Part shown: piece by piece, positions 1-9,043 of the stretch
How positions within the stretch are numbered: the first letter of the stretch is position 1
Layout of the letters: each line of letters begins with the position of its first letter
The notes under the pieces: generated by a model
Database searches by the model: none
What the model saw: only the letters and a program-made list of their open reading frames with translations
What the model was told of the DNA's origin: nothing
Program-made: the position numbers and the translations under genes
NCBI GenBank assembly: GCA_023228225.1
Contig: JALOBO010000006.1
Location: 36,771-100,770, forward strand
Direction of reading: 5' to 3'
From: Clostridia bacterium
GTDB lineage: Bacteria > Bacillota > Clostridia > Christensenellales > UBA1242
DNA length: 64,000 nt

Positions 1-1
1 G

Positions 2-1270
2 TATCTAAGAACTGAGGATTTGAGTCGCCAATTATCATATTATGGTAGCAAAATTAGAGCCACCGATGAATTGTTGACTAAAAGACAAACTTGTATTAAA
101 TTTGGTGGTTATGTAGATAAGCAGTTTTCTTATTCCGACCCATTTAGCACGCCTGAATATTCATTTATTTCCGCAAGCGCAGGCTACGCTGAAATACATG
201 TAAGTATTTGCATTTATTCGGGAGGTACAGGACATATTGCTGTTATTCCATGTTTTAACAATATAGAATATGAACGACGACTTTACAAAACGACTTCCGT
301 ATCGCAGGATTTAAATACAAGCGTACTTGTGCCAGTGGTTGCGGGCGTTAATAAGATAAAAATTAAAACCATATATGGTTATATTACTATTCAACAAAAT
401 ATTGCATCTTATGATATTTGCGTATGTGGCTATGACTTGTTTGCTATTTCTGACTGCTTTAAATTTGCAGTTTGTAGTAATGGTATAAAATTTGGTGCAA
501 CTTGGATTACACATAAGGCGATTAATTCGTATTTATCACCAGTTGAAAGTTTTTATTTACCTGCTTATGCTACAAGACTTATTGATAATGTTATTGATGT
601 GGTGCCGAAATATTTTCCAATTTATGATTCTAGTACGGATACTTTTTCTACTTCTACAATGTTTGTAACATATATCACAAACATCGGATTTGCCTCATTT
701 TTCTCATATGATGGCACAACGCAGGGATCAACTAACTCAGCAGTATCAGGGGCTAAAATAGGCGCATTCGAAGGAACTTATAATATAAACAGAAATGCGG
801 TTATAGTGTATGTTTCAAGTACAGCCGAGCATGTTTATTACAGACATTTTTCTATGACTTCATTTGGAGAAATACAAACCCTTGATATACCTTACGAAGA
901 TTATATTAAAGTGACCAGTGTGCGTGAACCAACCGATAAGGTCGCGTTTATATTTACTAATTCTGATTTGCAAAATAAACTTGTAATATCTTGCACTATT
1001 CCAAGAACGGGTTATGACTTTACAATACCTTCAAACTATACCGATATAGGATACGGTTCGCGAGTAAATGCACGGTTTACAAGCGCAACCAATATAGAGG
1101 TAATTATGGCAACAGAAGATGGTGTGCTACAAAAAAATATTGATATCTCAGGAACAAGTCCCGTGATTACAAGTACCGAAAATTTAGGATTTTATGATGC
1201 AATTATAAAATGCACAGAAGGCAACTTTTACGTAATTAATAGGGCGGTTACTTATGTCGCAAATACTTAA
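2..1270 (+). CDS. Phage-like structural protein, 5' partial
   Basis: The reading frame is open to the left edge of the window (no stop between base 2 and the first possible TTG start at 20), so the gene is probably truncated by the window and the TTG is probably not its start. The visible part is about 420 residues, rich in Ser, Thr, Tyr and Ile with no membrane segment or enzymatic motif, which looks like a beta-rich virion or tail component. It overlaps or abuts a coiled-coil gene and is followed by two holin-like genes, so the context is the late end of a phage module. I do not recognise the family; the phage assignment rests on context. Confidence 0.55.
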   Translation, partial: YLRTEDLSRQLSYYGSKIRATDELLTKRQTCIKFGGYVDKQFSYSDPFSTPEYSFISASAGYAEIHVSICIYSGGTGHIAVIPCFNNIEYERRLYKTTSVSQDLNTSVLVPVVAGVNKIKIKTIYGYITIQQNIASYDICVCGYDLFAISDCFKFAVCSNGIKFGATWITHKAINSYLSPVESFYLPAYATRLIDNVIDVVPKYFPIYDSSTDTFSTSTMFVTYITNIGFASFFSYDGTTQGSTNSAVSGAKIGAFEGTYNINRNAVIVYVSSTAEHVYYRHFSMTSFGEIQTLDIPYEDYIKVTSVREPTDKVAFIFTNSDLQNKLVISCTIPRTGYDFTIPSNYTDIGYGSRVNARFTSATNIEVIMATEDGVLQKNIDISGTSPVITSTENLGFYDAIIKCTEGNFYVINRAVTYVANT

Positions 1271-1340
1271 TAAAAAAGAAATACGCTATTTCGTAGCAAG
1301 CGAAAAGCACAAAGATTATTATAAAACCGGAGGTAATATA

Positions 1341-2342
1341 ATGTACCAATTTAAAATTTCACCCGAAATAATCAAAATTGAAGATGACGAAGATGAAAAA
1401 GTAATAACCAGTAGTAGCACGGGTACTACTGAAAAAGCACCAACTACCGTTGATGAACTTATTAATTCATTTAGTACTATTGATTCTTCATACGGTTCAC
1501 TGTCTAAAATAACAAGCGGTAATTCAAATGACATAGCCACTACGCTAGGTTTAGAAAAAATGAGTTATACAGAACCAACAGAAGAAGAAATTACTCAGCA
1601 AGCAGAAAACTCGCTTTCAGATTATAAACAAAATTCAGTATCAAATATTGAAGAAGAAACAGAAACGGAAAAAGAAAATTTACTTAACAGTAAAGCAGGC
1701 TTAATAAGTTCCGCTGATGAAGAAAAAACTGAAACCGCTTCTGTATATGCAAAGGCAAAAGACAGCACTGAAAAAGATGCGTTAAAACGCGGGCTAGCCC
1801 GTTCATCAATTGTTATCAATCAACTAGCGGCTTTCACAAATAATGAAATTAATGAGTATCAAAAAATTAGTGATGAATTAAGCAGTGCGTTAAAAAATAT
1901 TGAAAATAGCATAGCGAATTTAGAAATAAAGAAACAAAATTCTTTAAACAATTTCAATATTACATATGCGATAAAATTAAGTGAAAAAATAGCCAATTTA
2001 GAAGCAGAACAAGAAGAAAAAGAGGCCGAAGTTATCAAGTATAATAATGAAATAGCCGAAAAAGAAGCGGAATATGCTCAAAAGATTAGTGAATCGGAAA
2101 GAAATAGTTATCAAGAGGAGTGGGAACGCCAATTGGCACTTGCAGAATACCAAAACAAATATGGCAGTCTACCTTCGGCTGATGCGATTGCAGCCGAAAA
2201 ATATAATCTTGCATTAACATATTTTAATAATCTACCAAAGGATCAAGCCTTGGCGGAATTAGAATCTAATCAACTTTTAAAAGAACAACTCGGCAAATAT
2301 TATTTTGAACTTTTTAATTTGCTAGGCGAAAGGAGTGAATAA
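1341..2342 (+). CDS. Coiled-coil protein of phage-like module
   Basis: Encodes 333 residues dominated by Glu, Lys, Asn and Ala with long heptad-like stretches in the middle and C-terminal half, so it is probably an elongated coiled coil. A longer frame begins at 1254 and overlaps the previous gene, but a strong ribosome-binding site (GGAGGT, 1329-1334) lies 6 nt before the ATG at 1341, so I choose that start (MYQFKISPEI). It ends two bases before the holin-like gene, implying one operon. No family was recognised; a tail-associated or baseplate-associated structural role is inferred from position only. Confidence 0.55.
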   Translation: MYQFKISPEIIKIEDDEDEKVITSSSTGTTEKAPTTVDELINSFSTIDSSYGSLSKITSGNSNDIATTLGLEKMSYTEPTEEEITQQAENSLSDYKQNSVSNIEEETETEKENLLNSKAGLISSADEEKTETASVYAKAKDSTEKDALKRGLARSSIVINQLAAFTNNEINEYQKISDELSSALKNIENSIANLEIKKQNSLNNFNITYAIKLSEKIANLEAEQEEKEAEVIKYNNEIAEKEAEYAQKISESERNSYQEEWERQLALAEYQNKYGSLPSADAIAAEKYNLALTYFNNLPKDQALAELESNQLLKEQLGKYYFELFNLLGERSE

Positions 2343-2567
2343 ATGTGGGAAAAAGCATTAGATCTTGCAATTAATAACGGTATTTGGGCGGTGCTATTTT
2401 TATGTTTACTTGTGTATCAACTAAAAGACAGCAAAACACGCGAAAAAAAGTATCAAGAAACAATACAGCAATTAAACAAAAGTTTATGTGTAGTATATGA
2501 TATTAAAGAAGATGTTGGTTTAATCAAATCTTCTATCTTTGAAAAGAGAGGTGAATTAAGTGCTTAA
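2343..2567 (+). CDS. BhlA/UviB-type holin-like peptide
   Basis: A 74-residue protein with one N-terminal transmembrane helix (about residues 8-26, IWAVLFLCLLVYQL) followed by a charged helix (KDSKTREKKYQETIQQLN...) and a VVYDIKEDVGLIKSSI motif. This architecture and the IKEDV motif are typical of the BhlA/UviB family found in phages and bacteriocin loci of Firmicutes, where it is thought to permeabilise the membrane. It starts directly after the preceding stop codon and its end overlaps the next gene by 8 nt, so translation is probably coupled. Confidence 0.8.
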   Translation: MWEKALDLAINNGIWAVLFLCLLVYQLKDSKTREKKYQETIQQLNKSLCVVYDIKEDVGLIKSSIFEKRGELSA

Positions 2568-2835
2568 TTTTAAAGAAAAATTTAAAAGTTATGGCTTTAT
2601 AATGGCTGTAACTGGTGCTATAATAATTTTTTTACAAAGTCTAGGCAGTGCATTTGGTTTTGAATTTGATGAAGCAAATATAACTTATATTGTAGATGCA
2701 CTTTGCGGAGTGCTAATTGTGCTTGGTATAGTTGTTAAATCAGGTTCAAGTGGTACTAATATAGAATCAGAACCAACAGAAAACTTAGATAAAGAAAAAG
2801 AAACCGAAGATAAAACAGAAAACTCTGATGAGTAA
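2560..2835 (+). CDS. Phage holin, phi-LC3/LLH-like
   Basis: A 91-residue protein starting at a GTG with a GAGAGGTG ribosome-binding sequence just upstream. It has two hydrophobic segments (about residues 12-32 and 44-60) separated by a short turn containing FEFDEANITYIVDAL, then a highly acidic tail (ESEPTENLDKEKETEDK). Two-helix holins of this layout are known from Firmicute phages and end with a charged tail. It is the last gene of the phage-like module and is followed by an intrinsic terminator. No endolysin gene follows, which is unusual for a complete lysis cassette. Confidence 0.7.
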   Translation: MLNFKEKFKSYGFIMAVTGAIIIFLQSLGSAFGFEFDEANITYIVDALCGVLIVLGIVVKSGSSGTNIESEPTENLDKEKETEDKTENSDE

Positions 2836-2851
2836 TTCAACAAAATAAATT

Positions 2852-2887
2852 AAAAAGCAGGTTGCAAAAATTGCACCCTGCTTTTTT
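2852..2887 (+). terminator. Intrinsic terminator after holin genes
   Basis: Stem AAAAAGCAGG... pairs with ...CCCTGCTTTTTT around a loop containing TTGCAAAAATTGCA, with a terminal T-run. It closes the phage-like module 17 nt after the last stop codon. Confidence 0.85.
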
Positions 2888-2971
2888 AGTATTATTATTC
2901 TTATGCTTGCCTAAAATTATTAATTGATGTAAATTGTATTATATGTTTATTTATAAAAGTGGAGATATAAA

Positions 2972-5314
2972 ATGATTGAATTAAAAAACATTATAAAAGA
3001 ATATAAAGCGGGCGATTTGAAAATTTTGGCACTTAAAGATGTAAATTTGAATTTTGCTAAAAGCGAATTTGTTTGCGTGCTTGGTCCATCAGGCTGTGGC
3101 AAAACAACACTCCTAAATATTATCGGCGGACTAGACCATTACACTTCGGGTGATGTAATTGTTAACGGTAAGTCAACAAAAGATTTTAAAGATTCAAACT
3201 GGGACTCCTATCGCAATAATTCCGTGGGCTTTGTTTTTCAAACATATAATTTAATAGGACATCAAACAGTGCTTGAAAATGTAGAAATTGCTTTAAGACT
3301 TGCTGGAATTTCTGCCACCGCGCGCAAACAGCGTGCAATAATAGCATTAAATAAAATGGGACTTAGCAATCAATTATACAAAAAACCAAATCAATTATCG
3401 GGCGGACAAATGCAACGAGTTGCAATTGCAAGAGCAATGGTTAATGACCCCGACATTATACTTGCAGATGAACCAACCGGAGCATTAGATAGCGAAACAA
3501 GTGTACAAATAATAGACAAATTAAAAGAGATATCTAACGAGAAACTCGTGATAATGGTTACTCATAATGCAGAATTAGCCGAAAAATATAGTACGCGCGT
3601 TGTAAAAATGTTAGACGGTAAAATAATTTCAGATAGCAATCCACCAAAACTTGTTACGCCTAACGAAAATTTGAATAATACTAAAAATGAAAACAGTTTG
3701 CAAAAAAATACCGTCCAAAAAAAAGTCAAAAAAATTAAGGAAATAAAATTACCGAAAACTTCAATGTCATTTGGCTCGTCATTAAAATTAAGTTTAAAAA
3801 ATTTACTCACTAAAAAGGGGCGAACAATTATTACTTCATTTGCAGGCAGTATTGGCATTATTGGTATTGCTTTAATACTTGCAATATCAACAGGCTTTAC
3901 TAGTGCGATAAATACAGCAATGGGCGATGTTTTTACAAGTAATTCAATTTATATTTCATCTTCGGTTTTTTCAATTGATGGAACAATAGGCTTTAATTCT
4001 GGGCAGAATAAAACAGAATTTCCAGATGAAGATATAATTATTGTAGACTCCGATTTAAGTGGTGGATTAAGTTTCCACGAAAACATTATTACTGATGAAT
4101 ATATTGATTATCTTAATGCAATCGAAACAAATTTATGTTCATCAATTATATATTCACATTCAATAAATGCAAACTTAATTACTCTTGCAGATGCGGGTAC
4201 GGCGATTACAATAAATTCAAGTAGCATTGGTTGGCATGAATTATCAAGTAACAGTGAATTTATAGAAGATAATTATGATTTAATTTCTGGGCATATGCCC
4301 GAAAATTCAAATCAAATTGTTATGGTTGTAGATGAATACAATATGATAGGTTCTTACATTCTTTTAGCACTTGGCATTGATTACACAGAAGGCGAAAATT
4401 TAAATTTCGCTGATATTTTATATAGGCAAATTAAACTTATAAACAATGATGATTATTATTATGAAGAAGATGGCTTGTACCACATTAATAATATTCAAAA
4501 CTTATATACAAATGCAACAAACACACTTGAAATAAGCGGAATTATTAGACCATCTTCAAATTCCAATGGTTTTTTAGGAAAGGGAATTGCATACACGGGG
4601 GCTCTAAAAACTTATATTTTTGAACAATCTCAAAATTCGGAAATTGCACTTGCACAAACCGCATCGCCGAACATTGATTTGCTTAGCGGTCAATCTATTA
4701 ATGAAGATTCATACACTGTGCGATTAAAACAGTTTGGTGCAATTCTTATTCCGGATTCAATTAGCATATATCCATTAGGTGTCAATGAACGCGAAGAAAT
4801 CATTTATTATTTAAACGCTTATAACACTGACAAAGCAGAAGCCAACCAAATTATTTATGTTGATTATCAAGAAGAATTTGCAAAAACTCTTACTTCTATT
4901 GTCAATACAATAACTTATGTGCTCATTGCCTTTACTGCGATTTCGCTTTTTTTATCGTCAATTATGATTGGAATTATAACTTATATTTCTGTAATTGAAC
5001 GCACACACGAAATTGGCATTCTAAGGAGTTTAGGAGCACGTAAAAAAGATATTGCAAGACTGTTTAATGCTGAAACATTTATTGTTGGGTTATTAGCAGG
5101 TGGTATTGGAATATTGGCTTCATTACTACTAATAATTCCAATAAATGCACTGATATCATCTTTGAATACAGGATTAGAATTTACGGCAAGTTTGCCAATT
5201 TATTATGCATTTGGATTGATAATTATTAGCATTTGCCTTACACTCATTGCAGGGTTAATACCGGCAAAAGTTGCTTCAAAAAAAGACCCGGTAAACGCAC
5301 TTAGAACCGAATAA
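2972..5314 (+). CDS. ABC transporter, fused ATPase and FtsX-like permease
   Basis: A 780-residue fusion. Residues 1-225 form an ABC ATPase with Walker [10 protein letters not shown] (about 37-46), signature [14 protein letters not shown] (about 142-155) and Walker [13 protein letters not shown]. After a Lys/Asn-rich linker there is one transmembrane helix near residue 290, a large extracytoplasmic domain (about 310-640), and three C-terminal helices of the FtsX/MacB permease fold ending in [19 protein letters not shown]. MacB-type transporters export peptides or act mechanically on envelope partners; the substrate here is unknown. It converges with a PadR-type gene across a shared terminator, and PadR regulators often control such transporters in Firmicutes. 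Confidence 0.9.
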   Translation: MIELKNIIKEYKAGDLKILALKDVNLNFAKSEFVCVLGPSGCGKTTLLNIIGGLDHYTSGDVIVNGKSTKDFKDSNWDSYRNNSVGFVFQTYNLIGHQTVLENVEIALRLAGISATARKQRAIIALNKMGLSNQLYKKPNQLSGGQMQRVAIARAMVNDPDIILADEPTGALDSETSVQIIDKLKEISNEKLVIMVTHNAELAEKYSTRVVKMLDGKIISDSNPPKLVTPNENLNNTKNENSLQKNTVQKKVKKIKEIKLPKTSMSFGSSLKLSLKNLLTKKGRTIITSFAGSIGIIGIALILAISTGFTSAINTAMGDVFTSNSIYISSSVFSIDGTIGFNSGQNKTEFPDEDIIIVDSDLSGGLSFHENIITDEYIDYLNAIETNLCSSIIYSHSINANLITLADAGTAITINSSSIGWHELSSNSEFIEDNYDLISGHMPENSNQIVMVVDEYNMIGSYILLALGIDYTEGENLNFADILYRQIKLINNDDYYYEEDGLYHINNIQNLYTNATNTLEISGIIRPSSNSNGFLGKGIAYTGALKTYIFEQSQNSEIALAQTASPNIDLLSGQSINEDSYTVRLKQFGAILIPDSISIYPLGVNEREEIIYYLNAYNTDKAEANQIIYVDYQEEFAKTLTSIVNTITYVLIAFTAISLFLSSIMIGIITYISVIERTHEIGILRSLGARKKDIARLFNAETFIVGLLAGGIGILASLLLIIPINALISSLNTGLEFTASLPIYYAFGLIIISICLTLIAGLIPAKVASKKDPVNALRTE

Positions 5315-5373
5315 AAGTTTTATTTTGTATTATTAATTGAAGCAAAGCGACCATACACTCTTCATTCTTCACT

Positions 5374-5400
5374 AAAAATGCCACTAACAGTGGCATTTTT
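5374..5400. terminator. Bidirectional intrinsic terminator
   Basis: A perfect 12-bp stem AAAAATGCCACT / AGTGGCATTTTT around a 3-nt loop between the convergent ABC transporter and PadR genes. The flanking A- and T-runs let it work on both strands. Confidence 0.9.
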
Positions 5401-5401
5401 C

Positions 5402-7330
5402 TTATAGACTATATTTTTTTGACTTAACTAACAATGCATATACAAAAGTGCTTATTATGTAAGAACTTGAAAGTAGTGATGGAACAAGCCAATTTGCATA
5501 AAATTCTACTTGATTTAAATCGGTCATTCCTAAAAACAAATTAAATGCGTATATAAATACAAGTGTAGCAAGTGTAGCAATAATTTTAACAAACAAATTT
5601 AGTGAAAGATTAAAATTTGTGCTTGTTTTTTTGTCTGGATTTGCAAGATAAGCAATAAGACTTAAAAAGGGCAGAAAACAAACAAATAAAACTGCTAATA
5701 TAAATAATGTATTTGAATTTTGTGCCAGCATATCATAATAGTCAAGCAAGATATAACTTCCGGCAATTGTTAGCATCATTATTACAAACATTATAATGCT
5801 TTGTACAAATTTAAGTTTGTTTTGTAGTACATAATTATAACTAAACTCTGAATCAGTTTTTTTGTTGTATGAATTAAATTTAATGTTCGATTTTTTTGTA
5901 ATCTTATCGGCTTTTTCTGCATTTTCATCTGTTTGAGCGGATTGTTTTTTTGATGTAGAAAAATATTCTTTGATTGTGGCATCAAACATTGGTTTTGGTT
6001 TCGGTTTTGCTAATTCTTCAATCTTACTGTCTTGTCTATCTTCTTGTAAATTTACATCTTCTGATGATTTATTTTCTTCGTACTGTTCTTTAACATTAGA
6101 TTTTACCAGTACTTTATCTGATAATTTGAAGTCAATAGGTGCGTATAAATCGCCTAAAATGCCTTTGTAATCTATTTCATTAACAGTTTCCGGTAAATCC
6201 TCATCTTTTTTAATTAAATTATCTTTTATAGTTTCATTATTAACTTGCGCTTTAATATTTTTTGCTTTGCCATAATCATCTGGATAATTAAATGATTTGA
6301 TAGGGTAATATGATTTGGGAATTAAAGTTTCTTGCTTTACATTAATATTTGCAAAACTATTATTGGGTGTGTTTTCAAATTTTGTTGGAGTAGAATTAGG
6401 GGCAAGTTTATTATTTTCGGCCATTTCATTTATCGGTTGAAAAATAGTATTTTCCTGCTTTAAAACATCTTTAAATTCTTCAAAATTTAAATCTTCTTTT
6501 ATAATATTTTCTTCTTTACTTGAATTTTCAGAAATAACTTTATCATCAAATGTAAAATCGCCTACAAATTCTTCACTTTGAACAGGACTTGAAATATTAA
6601 ATTTAAAATCGCCAGAAGAAATAGAATGTTGTTTTTCAAAATAACTTTTATTATTAGCCGTTGATGTGGGCTTTTTTATGTCAGGCTCTGTATAATGAAT
6701 TTGTGTTGACTTGCGTAATTCAATTTCTTTTAAATTTGCCGTGTTTTCTTCGATTACGGTTGTCCACTCTTTTCCTGCTTTAAGTTTTTGCTTTCCTTCA
6801 AGTATTTCTTTTGAGTCTTGTTCGGCTTTAATGATTTCGGCAAATTCAAAAAGCGATGAAGGTGGGGTGGTTGAAATTTCATTGTCAGTTTTTATTTCTT
6901 TTGCTTCGTTAACTTCATTTTTCGGTTGGTTAGCATTAACTATCGGCTTTTGAATAGGTAATTCCTCTGCAATTTCATTTATTCCTTCTAAATTTGAAAG
7001 CGGAGTATCGGTAACCATTGAATCTATAACAAGCCTAGATGCATTCCATTCATCTTTACTGCTTTCTATTTGTTTAGAACCCTGTTCGGTGAGTTTGTAA
7101 TAATGCCTACGACCACCAATTTCACTATCAAGCCAGTAAGATGATATTAACCCCTGAGATTGTAGGCGTTTTAGCGTGCTGTATAATGTGGGCTGTTTAA
7201 TAACAAATTTGCCTTGACTATTGCTTTCTATTATTTTAGCAATTTCATAACCATATTTATCTCCATCTAAAAGAGATTTTAAAATTACTGTACTAATATG
7301 TCCTTTTAATAGGTCGCCATTAAATTCCAT
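5402..7330 (-). CDS. PadR-family regulator with long linker and membrane domain
   Basis: A 642-residue protein. The start is the ATG at 7330 because GAGGTG lies 6 nt upstream; a GTG nine bases earlier overlaps that site. Residues 1-110 are a PadR winged helix: YGYEIAKIIE, then QPTLYSTLKRLQSQGLISS and a GGRRHYYKLTEQG wing. Residues about 115-505 are a low-complexity, Glu/Lys/Asn/Ser-rich linker. The last 130 residues contain about four hydrophobic helices (starting FVQSIIMFVIMMLTIAGSYILL when read in pieces). PadR proteins are normally 100-180 residues and soluble, so this one is predicted to hold its DNA-binding head on a tether at the membrane. Its promoter region faces the DUF45 gene. Confidence 0.8.
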   Translation of the reverse strand: MEFNGDLLKGHISTVILKSLLDGDKYGYEIAKIIESNSQGKFVIKQPTLYSTLKRLQSQGLISSYWLDSEIGGRRHYYKLTEQGSKQIESSKDEWNASRLVIDSMVTDTPLSNLEGINEIAEELPIQKPIVNANQPKNEVNEAKEIKTDNEISTTPPSSLFEFAEIIKAEQDSKEILEGKQKLKAGKEWTTVIEENTANLKEIELRKSTQIHYTEPDIKKPTSTANNKSYFEKQHSISSGDFKFNISSPVQSEEFVGDFTFDDKVISENSSKEENIIKEDLNFEEFKDVLKQENTIFQPINEMAENNKLAPNSTPTKFENTPNNSFANINVKQETLIPKSYYPIKSFNYPDDYGKAKNIKAQVNNETIKDNLIKKDEDLPETVNEIDYKGILGDLYAPIDFKLSDKVLVKSNVKEQYEENKSSEDVNLQEDRQDSKIEELAKPKPKPMFDATIKEYFSTSKKQSAQTDENAEKADKITKKSNIKFNSYNKKTDSEFSYNYVLQNKLKFVQSIIMFVIMMLTIAGSYILLDYYDMLAQNSNTLFILAVLFVCFLPFLSLIAYLANPDKKTSTNFNLSLNLFVKIIATLATLVFIYAFNLFLGMTDLNQVEFYANWLVPSLLSSSYIISTFVYALLVKSKKYSL

Positions 7331-7436
7331 AACATTCACCTCTGTACTATATATACAATAATATAAAAAAAAACAAATAATGTCAATAAAAATACTACTT
7401 GTTGTGTGATTTATATATTAAAATACTATAAAACAG

Positions 7437-7450
7437 TACTATATTTAGTA
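7437..7450. promoter_or_regulatory. Possible operator upstream of padR-like gene
   Basis: Inverted repeat TACT-N6-AGTA in a run with further TACTAT sequences (near 7344 and 7424), lying between the divergent PadR-like and DUF45 genes. PadR proteins bind short AT-rich inverted repeats and often autoregulate, so this is a candidate site. The region is very AT-rich, so chance repeats are likely. Confidence 0.3.
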
Positions 7451-7535
7451 TAATACTATGCGTTTTTTCGCATAAACTTAAAAATAACTTTACAAGTATA
7501 TTAAATTATGATAGTGTTTTATAAAGGAAATTGAT

Positions 7536-8207
7536 ATGATAAATACCAATAATATTATTAGAAATAACAGAAAATTATTGACACTTACAATAGATAAACA
7601 AGGCAGGCTTTTAATAAAAGCACCGATAAATATGTCGGAGGAAACCATATTAGATTTTATTAGAAAGAAACAAAACTGGATTGATAGTAAGCAAAATATG
7701 ATATTAAATGCACGTTCTTTACATAACGATATACTTTCTTACTCAGAATTACTATATTTGGGCACACTATATAAACCGCAATTTGTAGAAAATATAAAAC
7801 TAGTAGAGTTAAACGGTGAATGTATTAGTATTCCGCTTAATACAAAAATAGAAAAAGTTAAAAAACTGCTTATAAAGTGGTATAAAATGCAGGCAGAAAA
7901 AGTACTCGTTAATCGTGTGGAATATTTCCTTCAAATTACGAATTTAAAGTGTAATTCTGTTAAGTTAATAAATTCTAAGTGTAAATGGGGGACTTGCGAT
8001 AGTAAGCGTAATTTAGCGTTTAATTGGCGTACAGTAATGCTTCCACACAATATAATTGATTATATCGTGGTACACGAAATCACGCACCTAGTAGAAATGA
8101 ATCACTCTGGTGCATTTTGGGAAGTGATTCAAGCACTAATTCCGGACTATAAATCCCACCGCAAATTACTAAAAGACAGTAATTATGTACTTGAATTATT
8201 TAGGTAA
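7536..8207 (+). CDS. YgjP/DUF45-family metallopeptidase
   Basis: A 223-residue protein of the usual length for the family. The C-terminal part holds the zinc motif HEITHLVEMNHSGAFW (HExxH plus a downstream His, about residues 181-196), preceded by SKCKWGTCDSKRNLAFNW, a conserved block of YgjP-like proteins (SRWGSCS-type). These proteins are predicted zinc-dependent proteases related to WLM/SprT folds; the substrate is unknown. An AGGA sequence 8 nt upstream supports the start. It is divergent from the PadR-like gene and is followed within 3 nt by the first copy of the two-hairpin element. Confidence 0.85.
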   Translation: MINTNNIIRNNRKLLTLTIDKQGRLLIKAPINMSEETILDFIRKKQNWIDSKQNMILNARSLHNDILSYSELLYLGTLYKPQFVENIKLVELNGECISIPLNTKIEKVKKLLIKWYKMQAEKVLVNRVEYFLQITNLKCNSVKLINSKCKWGTCDSKRNLAFNWRTVMLPHNIIDYIVVHEITHLVEMNHSGAFWEVIQALIPDYKSHRKLLKDSNYVLELFR

Positions 8208-8210
8208 ATT

Positions 8211-8377
8211 TTATTCCGCTTTCCTACCGGAAAAGCGGAACTAGGCACCGTTTAAACTGAATCTTTTTAACGCTTTAGCCCCAAACAGAACCACCTAGCG
8301 TATACATACGCGTCGGAACCTGTTTGGGGCTAAATCATTTAAAAATCTTTCAGTTTAAACTACTTTGCGTGTTCTAT
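8211..8377 (+). other. Two-hairpin structured element, copy 1
   Basis: Begins 3 nt after the DUF45 stop codon with a small hairpin (8214-8240, TTCCGCTTTCC / GGAAAAGCGGAA). A large hairpin follows: outer stem GTTTAAACTGAA (8250-8261) with TTCAGTTTAAAC (8349-8360); middle stem TTTTTAA with TTAAAAA; a perfect 15-bp inner stem TTTAGCCCCAAACAG (8274-8288) with CTGTTTGGGGCTAAA (8320-8334). The apex holds two GAACC boxes around GCGTATACATACGC (8298-8311). Two further copies lie near 24.1-24.4 kb with different stem sequences but the same architecture. No coding frame fills it and there is no T-run. It could be a structured 3'-UTR RNA or a palindromic DNA element. Confidence 0.75.
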
Positions 8378-8418
8378 AACACAAAAAGATAATAATATTT
8401 TACATAAGTATGTTAACT

Positions 8419-9001
8419 AAATTTTTATGTCGAATATTTTCAATATAGTTGATTAGTATTATTATATAATTTTTGTTATTCATTAATAATTTAACTAAGC
8501 AATTATAGTAGGCGAGCGGGCCTATAATTTAGTAATTAATTAAAAATATACTTGTATATTAATATTGCAACTATTCGCTAAACACAGGTTTTACGAATAG
8601 TTAACACATTAAAACGTATTATAATCAGTTATAATATGTAAATCATACTAATTAATTATAAAACACCATAATTCGCAAAATAGAAATTATATAATTCTAC
8701 AAAATTTTTATGTCGAATTTTCTGCCAAGTTTTTAGTACCCTATCAATATTCAACTACTTCATTTTTATAGAATACTATGCAAAATTATTTTATTTAATC
8801 TAAAATCTAGTTCTTTTGTATATGTAATCTTAAACAATGTATTGTATAATATTTTAGTATTCAACTTTTCACAACACGATTTTATTTATGTCTTAATATA
8901 TTCCACTGTTTATTTTTAGCCTAAATACTAAATTAAATAGCATTAATTATTTGTATTTTGCGAATAGTTGTGATATTATATATTTGCTTTAACGAATAGT
9001 T
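8419..9001. repeat. Repeat-rich gap before the recombinase gene
   Basis: This 670-bp gap has no convincing gene. It holds four copies of CGAATAGTT: reversed at 8569-8577, forward at 8594-8602, 8961-8969 and 8993-9001. The first two form an inverted pair and the last two are direct repeats 32 bp apart just before the recombinase gene. It also holds a 17-bp direct repeat, AAATTTTTATGTCGAAT, at 8419-8435 and 8702-8718, and an inverted repeat AATTATAG / CTATAATT (8501-8529) around an unusually GC-rich loop. These could be binding sites for the neighbouring recombinase or an autoregulatory region; function is inference. Confidence 0.55.
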
Positions 9002-9043
9002 TTTAAACAATATAAGTATTGTAAAAAAGGATTATATAAAAAT

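Noticed and set aside
311-514. Minus-strand 67-codon frame inside the first gene
   Set aside because: It is a shadow of the plus-strand gene with no ribosome-binding site or family signal.
8211-8377. Integron attC site
   Set aside because: A large palindrome, but the RYYYAAC/GTTRRRY ends and an integron integrase are missing, and the element is tied to stop codons.
8620-8655. A dif-like chromosome-dimer site near ATAATATGTAAAT
   Set aside because: Only one half-site resembles the Firmicute dif consensus; the match is too weak in AT-rich DNA.
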